A DNA stretch of 64,000 nt from Echinicola arenosa (lineage in GTDB: Bacteria > Bacteroidota > Bacteroidia > Cytophagales > Cyclobacteriaceae). The notes beneath the pieces were generated by a model. The model saw only the letters and a list, made by a program, of their open reading frames with translations. It had not been told where the DNA came from and ran no database searches. Position 1 is the first letter of the stretch; every line of letters begins with the position of its first letter. A program made the translations under genes and the position numbers. The stretch covers positions 1,054,001 through 1,118,000 of the forward strand of contig NZ_JACYTQ010000001.1 of assembly GCF_014841125.1 (NCBI RefSeq), in the 5' to 3' direction. This document shows positions 7,730-15,378 of this stretch, in pieces.

Positions 7730-9520
7730 ATGACAAAAAGACATCTTTATGGCACAGGGCTTATCGGTAACTGTGCTTACATCGCCCATATTGAAAAAGA
7801 CACTAATATCAGTTGGCTTTGCTTCCCAAGATTTGACAGTGATTTCATTTTCGGTGGAATGCTTGACCGGGAAAAAGGTGGTGAGTTTAATATTTTACCA
7901 GAAGACCAAACCTTTACCTCTGATCAGGAATATCTAGAAAATACAAATATTCTCAAGACCACCATTACCTTGGGAAATGGCGAAGAAGCTTATTCAGTGA
8001 CTGATTTTGCTCCAAGGTTCCATAATTTTGATCGTTACCACAAACCATTGATGGTAGTTAGAAAGGTTGAGCCACTAAAAGGAGAACCTAAAGTTAAAAT
8101 CAACTGCAAACCGGTCACGAACAGAGGCAGTCTTCCCCTGAAACCTTCCATGAGCAGCAACCATATTGAATATTTAGGTGCAGAACAACAAGTGAGGCTT
8201 ACAACCAACTGCTCGGTAAATTACATAATTGAGGATATGGCTTTTAGGCTACAGCGTCCCATTTACCTTTTCTTCACTTACGGTCAACCCCTAGAAGCCC
8301 CTGTAGAGAGTACCGCTGAAAGGTTTTTACAAGCGACCACCCAATACTGGAGAGAATGGATCAAATCTACCAGCATTCCTCATTTTTATCAAAAACTAGT
8401 GGTAAGATCTGCTTTAGCGCTTAAAATCCATCAATTTGAAGACACTGGTGCCATTATCGCTGCATCCACCACCAGCTTGCCAGAGTCTCCAGGATCTACC
8501 AGAAATTGGGATTACAGATATTGTTGGATACGGGACAGTTATTATACCCTCAATGTTTTTAACTCTTTAGGCCACTTTCAGGAGTTGGAGAGATATTTTG
8601 AGTATATCCAAAACTTACCTACTAACGCAAATGGCCGTTACCAACCTCTTTATTCTATTACCGGCTCAGCACTTTTGGAAGAGGAGCTGAGCAATCTTTC
8701 AGGCTACCTTGGCAATCAACCTGTTCGCTTTGGCAATCAAGCTTATACCCATATTCAAAATGACCTTTATGGACAAGTGTTGGTTAGCTTATTGCCATTA
8801 TATGCAGATAAGCGTTTTATTGAATCTGAGAAAAGCCATTCTACCCCTTTTATCCATAACCTACTGGATATGATCGAGGAAACCATGAATGAAAAGGATG
8901 CGGGGTTGTGGGAATTCAGAAATTTGGCCCAAGAACATTGCTACACTTTTATTTTCCACTGGGCAGGATCATGTGCCGCCATCAAAATTGCCGATAGACT
9001 GGGCGATGACAGTCTTAAAGTAAAAGCAGAAAGACTAAAAGGACAGGCAATCAAAAAAATAGAAGCTTGTTATGTACCAGAAATGAAAGCTTATGCCCAA
9101 GCCATAGGCACCAAAAACATGGATGCTAGCACATTGCAGTTAATCACTATGGGATATTTTGGAAATGATATTGAAAGGGCAAACAACCACCTTAAGATGC
9201 TAGAAAAGGACTTATTGGCAAAGGATTATCTTTTCTACAGATACAAACACATGGATGATTTTGGTGTGCCAGAAACTACTTTCCTCATCTGTGCATTCTG
9301 GTACATTGAAGCATTGGCTTGTGTCAATCGCTTAGATGAGGCAGTAGAAGGATTTGAAACGTTGACCAAATATTGCAATCACCTCCAGTTGTTCTCGGAA
9401 GATGTAGACCAAGAGACTGGCAGTCAATGGGGTAATTTCCCTCAGGCTTATAGCCACGTTGGCCTTATGAATGCCGCCTATAGAATAGGACAGAAATTAG
9501 ATAAACCTAATTTCTTATAA
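7730..9520 (+). CDS. Glycoside hydrolase family 15 (glucoamylase/trehalase-like)
   Basis: The 596-residue protein is a GH15-type enzyme: an N-terminal beta-sandwich of about 220 residues (opening YGTGLIGNCAYIAHI and CFPRFDSDFIFGGML) and an (alpha/alpha)6 barrel. The catalytic region contains STTSLPESPGSTRNWDYRY and CWIRDSYYTLN. There is no signal peptide, so it acts in the cytoplasm on intracellular alpha-glucans or trehalose. In many Bacteroidota GH15 genes sit beside a trehalose-phosphate synthase/phosphatase gene; here a fused OtsA-OtsB gene lies about 30 kb away, so the two may still serve one trehalose or glucan pathway. The substrate (glucoamylase, trehalase or glucodextranase) is undetermined. 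A strong hairpin terminator follows directly. Confidence 0.9.
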   Translation: MTKRHLYGTGLIGNCAYIAHIEKDTNISWLCFPRFDSDFIFGGMLDREKGGEFNILPEDQTFTSDQEYLENTNILKTTITLGNGEEAYSVTDFAPRFHNFDRYHKPLMVVRKVEPLKGEPKVKINCKPVTNRGSLPLKPSMSSNHIEYLGAEQQVRLTTNCSVNYIIEDMAFRLQRPIYLFFTYGQPLEAPVESTAERFLQATTQYWREWIKSTSIPHFYQKLVVRSALALKIHQFEDTGAIIAASTTSLPESPGSTRNWDYRYCWIRDSYYTLNVFNSLGHFQELERYFEYIQNLPTNANGRYQPLYSITGSALLEEELSNLSGYLGNQPVRFGNQAYTHIQNDLYGQVLVSLLPLYADKRFIESEKSHSTPFIHNLLDMIEETMNEKDAGLWEFRNLAQEHCYTFIFHWAGSCAAIKIADRLGDDSLKVKAERLKGQAIKKIEACYVPEMKAYAQAIGTKNMDASTLQLITMGYFGNDIERANNHLKMLEKDLLAKDYLFYRYKHMDDFGVPETTFLICAFWYIEALACVNRLDEAVEGFETLTKYCNHLQLFSEDVDQETGSQWGNFPQAYSHVGLMNAAYRIGQKLDKPNFL

Positions 9521-9555
9521 AATAAATCCCCGGGAAATTCCGGGGATTTATTTTT
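9521..9555 (+). terminator. Rho-independent terminator after the GH15 gene
   Basis: AATAAATCCCCGG and CCGGGGATTTATT are perfect 13-bp arms around a 6-nt loop, ending in a run of T. The A-rich left side makes it usable in both directions, so it may also end the convergent gene at 9581. Confidence 0.9.
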
Positions 9556-9580
9556 AAGTATAACAATTTTAATTCGATTG

Positions 9581-11806
9581 TTAAAGAATATTACTAATAT
9601 CCGACTGACCAGAATAATCGATTCCTGAAACAGCTTTTCCACCTTCAGGATCCATTATTTGGAACATAATGTAATCAGGTAAAGAATTGTTAGCTATCCT
9701 TATATCATCGTAATACAGTACTCTTTCCTCAGGTACTGTTTCATCAGGCTCATGCCCCCATTGAGCACAATATAGTCCTACTTTCCATGTAAGTGTATAT
9801 TGTAAATCATTGGTATACATTGTACCACCGTAATAATCCACCACAAGTTCTCTATTAAACCACAACTTCACTACCCCTTGATCTCCTTGATCCAATTCAA
9901 AATAAAACACAAAATCATGCCAATGACCTGGACTTATCTTTCCAAAATCAAACTGTCTTCTTATTTCGTCTCTAAATTCTGCATCCTCCTCAATTTCTTC
10001 ATTAAACATTCCAAAACAAACTTGTAAATAAAAATGATCATATTCAGTCCTCACACTTATTGGAGGTGACTGACCATGACCCGCATGCAGTTGATAAATT
10101 ACTTCAGCAATTTGATGGGATTCATCTATGTAATAATCCTCTGGAAAATAGATCGAAAAACTCATCCACTTCTTCATATCTTCAATATTTTCCTCCATTC
10201 CTGTAGAAGAAAGTAATTCCGTACGGTGTTTTGAACCTTCATATAACAATCCTTTTTGCAAATGGAACCGCCCACTGGTAGAACCATTTCTAGCAAAGTC
10301 TTCGCTCACCATTATATCTCCAGGGTCGTCATAGCATTGTCTTTTCATCCAAGAATCTTGTGTCCCAATGGCATCTTCATCGGCATTTGTAATAATGGTT
10401 TCAAAAGGACAATATTTCAAAACACTAGGTGTTACACTAAACCCAGGGTTTTCCATTTGGACGATTTCTTTATCTGTCAACACCCTATTCCATACAACAA
10501 ACCTATTAATAATAGTTTGAGCACTAACAATCGAATTGTTAATTTTACCCAAGTACCAATCCTCATTATTTTGAATAGAAAGCCCTTCAGGCATTTTGGT
10601 GGTTTTATTAATATAACCACCTATATAAAACCTTACACTTTTGCCGTCAAAAGTAATCACGTAACGTTTGGTACTTCCATCTGTAGGGTATTCCCCATCT
10701 GGTAATGCCGATCTACCCCTTCCCTCACTACCTAGACTTTCTTCATTAAGGTTAATTTCTAACCTACCATCAGACACCGTTCCCAAACTGAAGCCATTCC
10801 TACCACTGCCAGAACTATAGCTCCCAAAAAAAGTATTCCCAAGAGTAAAACCTTTACCAACCTCAATTAAAACAGAAAAATCATAGGAAATGCTTTGTAA
10901 TGTTTCACTAATTGGAATTCTAATATAGCTTCTTAGGTCCGCATCCTCATTATTGCCCAATTTTATTTTATATCCAGTACCTTCTTGAATCCATTCTGCA
11001 TCTAGCTTATACTCTAAAACTCCATCATTTTGATTACCACTAATATCAATAACCTTAGTTCTCTCTAAAACATCTTGATTAAAATCATAATGGATCAACA
11101 TACCATAATGTATATCAATCGCTTCATAATCAACAATATTTGAAATAGAATAAAGCTTAAATGCATTACTGAAAAATTGATATTTTATAATATTAAGCTG
11201 ATCAACAATATAATCCCCAGCTTCTTTTACAAAACCATTTGGAAAATTGGGAGCTATTGAATCTCTATGAAAAACGATCCCTTCACCTCTATTAGACGAA
11301 ATTTCAGCATCATAGTACTCTACTATATCTCCATCCAGCGGCTTTATATGTGAACCATACATTCTTTTCCTATCATAGATCAAAACATTTCCTTCGGTCT
11401 CTAAATAACCCAAATTCAGTTTAATTTTACTGCCTGTCAGTGAAAAATCCATGCCACTGAAATCAACTTGAGGAGTATCATCTAAATACTCATAACTAAG
11501 CCTTTCCCCCTCAGGCAGGGCTTCAAGTTCTTTTACAATTTCTAATCCATCCATCCCACACCCTCCATCATCAAAAATGACGTCATTCAAATACGCCATC
11601 AGTTCATCAACTGATTCAAAAGCCTCCCCATTTTCATCTTCAAACTCTGAATAATGGGCAGATACCGCCATACACCCCATTTCATAACTATTGACAGTGA
11701 CGATATCACCGGACCTATATAAAAAGAATTTACCAGTAGGATATTCTTTTTCATTAACCTCGAAAAATCCTGAACCAGGTTCCCCGGGCGTTATTTGAAT
11801 TGCCAT
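9581..11806 (-). CDS. LamG plus polysaccharide-lyase-like protein with phage-type N-domain
   Basis: This 741-residue protein has three visible parts. Residues 1-80 (EYPTGKFFLYRSGDIVTVNS, then SEFEDENGEAFESVDELMAY) resemble small domains found in virion or tail proteins of Bacteroidota phages; this is pattern recall, not a search. Residues about 235-440 look like a LamG/concanavalin-like lectin module (HYDFNQDVL, SGNQNDGVLEY). Residues about 450-741 resemble the heparin-lyase-like jellyroll fold of the polysaccharide lyase group (GSKHRTELL, then ISPGHWHDFVFYF and LWFNRELVVDYYGG). There is no signal peptide, lipobox or C-terminal secretion tag, odd for a glycan-binding or lyase protein. The gene is isolated and AT-rich, with an equally AT-rich upstream gap, and may be acquired or a prophage remnant. 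Function is not established. Confidence 0.65.
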   Translation of the reverse strand: MAIQITPGEPGSGFFEVNEKEYPTGKFFLYRSGDIVTVNSYEMGCMAVSAHYSEFEDENGEAFESVDELMAYLNDVIFDDGGCGMDGLEIVKELEALPEGERLSYEYLDDTPQVDFSGMDFSLTGSKIKLNLGYLETEGNVLIYDRKRMYGSHIKPLDGDIVEYYDAEISSNRGEGIVFHRDSIAPNFPNGFVKEAGDYIVDQLNIIKYQFFSNAFKLYSISNIVDYEAIDIHYGMLIHYDFNQDVLERTKVIDISGNQNDGVLEYKLDAEWIQEGTGYKIKLGNNEDADLRSYIRIPISETLQSISYDFSVLIEVGKGFTLGNTFFGSYSSGSGRNGFSLGTVSDGRLEINLNEESLGSEGRGRSALPDGEYPTDGSTKRYVITFDGKSVRFYIGGYINKTTKMPEGLSIQNNEDWYLGKINNSIVSAQTIINRFVVWNRVLTDKEIVQMENPGFSVTPSVLKYCPFETIITNADEDAIGTQDSWMKRQCYDDPGDIMVSEDFARNGSTSGRFHLQKGLLYEGSKHRTELLSSTGMEENIEDMKKWMSFSIYFPEDYYIDESHQIAEVIYQLHAGHGQSPPISVRTEYDHFYLQVCFGMFNEEIEEDAEFRDEIRRQFDFGKISPGHWHDFVFYFELDQGDQGVVKLWFNRELVVDYYGGTMYTNDLQYTLTWKVGLYCAQWGHEPDETVPEERVLYYDDIRIANNSLPDYIMFQIMDPEGGKAVSGIDYSGQSDISNIL

Positions 11807-12172
11807 AAAGTTTAGATTTAAGAATAGTGTATAAAAATAATTTTAAATGAACTATATGAATCAGTTACTTTCTCATACGAAATGAGATCCTGCTCGGCCC
11901 AAGGAGCATCATAAAATCAATTATTTTATAAAATCAATAAATGCATCGACCACATACTATCAAAGTGAAAATAAAAAATATAAATCAAGTTTATTTAAAT
12001 GACTTATTTATTCATTTTATTAAATTTAAAGATGAAAAAATTATATTTCAAGAAAGAATTAGTAATTGTAAAAAATATTAACAAAACCAGTAATAAACAA
12101 CATATAAAAGCAAATAAAACATAAACATTAGATATTGATCATAAAAAAATAGAAAAATCCCTTCTTCTATGA
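11807..12172. other. AT-rich intergenic region
   Basis: About 365 bp of very AT-rich DNA separate the lyase-like gene from the end of namZ. Apart from the hairpin next to namZ I see no gene, no direct repeat and no attachment-site-like duplication. Confidence 0.5.
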
Positions 12173-12178
12173 TCAATA
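12133..12178 (-). terminator. Nested inverted repeat at the end of namZ (probable operon terminator)
   Basis: Eleven-base arms TATTGATCATA and TATGATCAATA enclose a smaller ATAGAA/TTCTAT hairpin that is followed, on the minus strand, by seven T. The namZ stop codon lies in the outer arm. It is the natural end of the minus-strand murein operon, though the stems are AT-rich. Confidence 0.45.
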
Positions 12179-13489
12179 AAGCAAATACTGCTTCCTTACT
12201 CTTTCAAAATAACCCAAGCCCTCTTTCCAACCAGCAATGATTTCCTCAGGGTTTTGTCCGGCTATAATCCCTTCTCTGACGGACTTTGTTTTCCACAAAC
12301 GATCCATCCTACCTTCCTTCCATTCCAAGTCTTCTGGGTAAAGTCGGTACAGTGCGTCCAACATATAAACTGCCGCTTTTGATGAGGCAAATTCACTTCT
12401 GTTTTTCAGTTCAATAAAGGCGCTCGAGCAATTATCTTCCAAGAACTTAGGAGGGTAAATTTCTATTCCATCTACAATCTTTCCTGGCGCAAAACTGGCA
12501 GAAGTAAAATTCACGCCTTCTAGGTTATAGCTATTCAGTTGCAGTGCCAATTGATCTCCTTTAATCCAAGGTGCTCCAATGTGCTCAAAGGGATGCAGGG
12601 TTCCTCTAGCCTCTGATACATTCGTTCCCTCTAGCAAACAGGTCATAGGATATAAAGCGGCGGTAGTCAATGTCAACATATTGGGAGAGGGCTTAACCCA
12701 AGGTAGCCCCGTCTCATCGTACCACATATCCCGTGTATAATTCTCCATTTTCACGACCGTTAAGTCGGCTTTTGCCTTGCCATTATTTCCCCTTTCTTCA
12801 TTGAACATATGTGCCAATTCTCCCACTGTCATGCCATGTACTACTGGTAGCTGATCCACTCCTGTAACAGGTTCCATTTGATGATCACCCACCGGGCCAT
12901 CCACATAGACACCACCTATAGCATTTGGTCTGTCCAGTACCAAATAAGGTATTCCTTGCTCAGCAGCAGCTTCCAAAACATGCATCATCGTAGCGATATA
13001 GGTATAAAACCTAGCACCAACATCTTGAATATCAAAGATCAAAACTTCTACATCAGCTAACATTTCAGGAGTGGGCTTCCTGACTTCTCCATACAAAGAA
13101 ATTACCGGGAGCCCTGTACTTTTATCTGTACCATCAGCAACATGTGTATCCTCCTCTCCCCTGATACCATGCTCAGGTCCGAACAACAAAGCTAAATCGA
13201 CATCTTCACGTTCATAAAGCACATCCACTAAGTACTTTCCGTCAGGCAATAAACCTGTATGATTGGTAATCAAAGCTACTTTCTTCCCTCTGATTAACGG
13301 AAAAAACTCATCTTCAAAAAGCCGCTCCGCACCAATCACCACCCGCTTAGTGCTTTCTTTCTCCACTGATTCCTCTTGTTGCTCTTGACGGGATTTACCA
13401 CCACAAGAGGCTAATAAAGCTCCCATCATTAAAAGCAGGACAAATATTTTTAACTTATATTTTATTCTCATCTTATTTTCTGTTTTCAT
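12173..13489 (-). CDS. namZ: NamZ-type exo-beta-N-acetylmuramidase (DUF1343), lipoprotein
   Basis: The product (about 438 residues) belongs to the DUF1343 family, whose characterised members (NamZ of Bacillus subtilis and Tannerella forsythia) release MurNAc from the non-reducing end of peptide-free murein glycans. Recognisable family segments are KVALITNHTG, LLFGPEHGIRGEED, IFDIQDVGARFYTY, LDRPNAIGG and EGTNVSEARGT. A lipoprotein signal (FVLLLMMGALLASC) places it in the periplasm or at the outer membrane. An upstream in-frame ATG (13531) would overlap the preceding gene and give a poor signal sequence; ATGs at 13489 or 13471 are preferred. It is the last gene of the susCD operon and would supply the MurNAc that MurQ needs after phosphorylation. 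Confidence 0.9.
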   Translation of the reverse strand: MKTENKMRIKYKLKIFVLLLMMGALLASCGGKSRQEQQEESVEKESTKRVVIGAERLFEDEFFPLIRGKKVALITNHTGLLPDGKYLVDVLYEREDVDLALLFGPEHGIRGEEDTHVADGTDKSTGLPVISLYGEVRKPTPEMLADVEVLIFDIQDVGARFYTYIATMMHVLEAAAEQGIPYLVLDRPNAIGGVYVDGPVGDHQMEPVTGVDQLPVVHGMTVGELAHMFNEERGNNGKAKADLTVVKMENYTRDMWYDETGLPWVKPSPNMLTLTTAALYPMTCLLEGTNVSEARGTLHPFEHIGAPWIKGDQLALQLNSYNLEGVNFTSASFAPGKIVDGIEIYPPKFLEDNCSSAFIELKNRSEFASSKAAVYMLDALYRLYPEDLEWKEGRMDRLWKTKSVREGIIAGQNPEEIIAGWKEGLGYFERVRKQYLLY

Positions 13490-13511
13490 GATTAATAATT
13501 TTCTATAAATC

Positions 13512-15347
13512 TTAAAAATCCAGCATTTCAATTTTCCCGTCCATCGTTGCCACCACTAAAGCATGTTCATCAATAACATTGACTGTATTGGCCATGGAAT
13601 TATCCACTTTATGTACCCAATTAATGTTTTTTTCAATTGGATCGATACTATATACCCTGCTGTTTTTGGTTCCGAAATATACCGCCCCGTCTTTTTCAAT
13701 TATCATGGAAGGCACGTGTTCATATCCAAATCCACAATTCACTTTCCAAGCGAGTTCAGCCCTATCTCTACCTGTACTGAAAGCTACAATCTCATCATTC
13801 ATGGTCTTACCGTACACCCATTGTTTATCTTCTGAAATCCCGATAGATTCCCTAACAGTGGCTTCATTGCTCCGCCATAAAGTTTCTCCTGAATCAGCTT
13901 CCAAAGCGGTAATGTAACGATCGGGAGCTACGATATAGACCACACCATCATAAGCCACAGGAATACACATGGCTGGAGAATACATTCTATTCGGAGAGCC
14001 ATTGTTCCATTTCCAAGCCAAACTACCATCTTCCAAATTCAATGCGTAGAGATGCTTATCCCAAGCCCCAAAATAAATCTTTCCATCATACACCAAGGGC
14101 TTACTTACTACCGGCCCTTCTAAGCCTTCAAATTCCCAAATCACTTTTCCACTTTTTGCATTCAGGGCCCTGAATTTCCCGTCACTACTTCCAATATAAA
14201 CTTCTTCACCATCAACAATAGGACTACCCAGCACTGAGGCATCAGCCTTAGTCTTCCATGCCAATTTTCCATTTTTGCTATTAAAAGCGTAGACATACCC
14301 ATCTCCTGAACCTAAAATGACCAAATGCTTAAAAACTGCGGGAGATGAAAACACTCCTCCCCCTGTCTGATAGGACCAAACCAGCTTTCCTGTTTCTTGG
14401 GACAAGGCCTCCACTTTACCTGTACTATTACCATATATCACCAAGCCTTTGGTCACTGCAGGAGTAGAAATCACATTCGCATCTGAATGATAACTCCATC
14501 TTTTTTTCACCTGATCGTACTGCTGGTTAATACTATAATCTGGACGATCAAAGTCTACATTATTCTTAAAGTCTCTTTTCCCCAAAGCGACACTGCGCCA
14601 AGGATCATCGGTCCCCACGCCGGGCGTTCTTTCTGAAAAATAAGCTGTATCCTCATGTATTTCCACGATGTTATAACCTCCCACTTTATCCTTTGCTCTG
14701 AGATTAGATCTACCCATTACACCCGGTATCCCTTCAAAATCATAGTCCTTGTTACGGTGTCCATGTCCGCAAATTGAAAATTGCGTATTGTATTCTTTTA
14801 ACCGATCTGTCAACTCAAACCAATTGTCCAAACTATTGTCCAGAGGATAATGGTTGACATTGATGATGCGCTGATCCTTGGGAGTAGCTGCCAAGACTGA
14901 GTCCACCCAAACCACCGCATCCCGAGGGATATGCCCGTCGGACATCCGTACGTAAGGACCGGAAGCGGTCCCAATAAATTTATATCCTTCATGCTCAAAG
15001 ACAAACTTGTCATAACCAAATTCACGAATAAAGCTTACCCCGCCAGATTCTGACCAACCCGTATCGTGATTTCCTGGAATGATGTAAAAAGGGATATTCA
15101 ACTTAGTGATGATTTCTTTGGCCTTCTTAATTTCCGAATCCGTTCCCATTTCGGTAATGTCACCCGTAAGCAACACAAAGTCCAAATCCGAAAAGGTGTT
15201 GATATCATCAACCGTCCTTCGCAAGTCCTCACTAGGAATATCATTCACATCGTTAATGTGTGTATCCGTAACAAAGGCAAACTTGAAATTTTGGGCAAAG
15301 ACGCCCCCGAACTGCATTACAAACAGTAATGCCAGTAGTTTTTTCAT
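13512..15347 (-). CDS. Secreted calcineurin-like phosphoesterase fused to a PQQ-type beta-propeller
   Basis: The 611-residue protein starts with a cleavable signal peptide (MKKLLALLFVMQFGGVFAQ). Residues 22-235 form a metallophosphoesterase domain with the metal motifs FVTDTHI, LLTGDITEMG, PGNHDTG, NVNHYPLD and CGHGH. Residues about 275-611 are at least six PQQ-like blades of the kind GLVIYGNSTGKVEALSQETG, KLAWSYQ..., typical of BamB-like propellers. In this operon it could remove a phosphate or phosphodiester group attached to murein or its teichoic-type decorations, but nothing in the sequence fixes the substrate. The propeller may be a docking surface. Gaps to its neighbours are 31 nt and about 22 nt, so it is co-transcribed with the GH3 and namZ genes. 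Confidence 0.9.
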   Translation of the reverse strand: MKKLLALLFVMQFGGVFAQNFKFAFVTDTHINDVNDIPSEDLRRTVDDINTFSDLDFVLLTGDITEMGTDSEIKKAKEIITKLNIPFYIIPGNHDTGWSESGGVSFIREFGYDKFVFEHEGYKFIGTASGPYVRMSDGHIPRDAVVWVDSVLAATPKDQRIINVNHYPLDNSLDNWFELTDRLKEYNTQFSICGHGHRNKDYDFEGIPGVMGRSNLRAKDKVGGYNIVEIHEDTAYFSERTPGVGTDDPWRSVALGKRDFKNNVDFDRPDYSINQQYDQVKKRWSYHSDANVISTPAVTKGLVIYGNSTGKVEALSQETGKLVWSYQTGGGVFSSPAVFKHLVILGSGDGYVYAFNSKNGKLAWKTKADASVLGSPIVDGEEVYIGSSDGKFRALNAKSGKVIWEFEGLEGPVVSKPLVYDGKIYFGAWDKHLYALNLEDGSLAWKWNNGSPNRMYSPAMCIPVAYDGVVYIVAPDRYITALEADSGETLWRSNEATVRESIGISEDKQWVYGKTMNDEIVAFSTGRDRAELAWKVNCGFGYEHVPSMIIEKDGAVYFGTKNSRVYSIDPIEKNINWVHKVDNSMANTVNVIDEHALVVATMDGKIEMLDF

Positions 15348-15378
15348 AATAAGGTTTATTTATGGTGTATCTAGTAGA

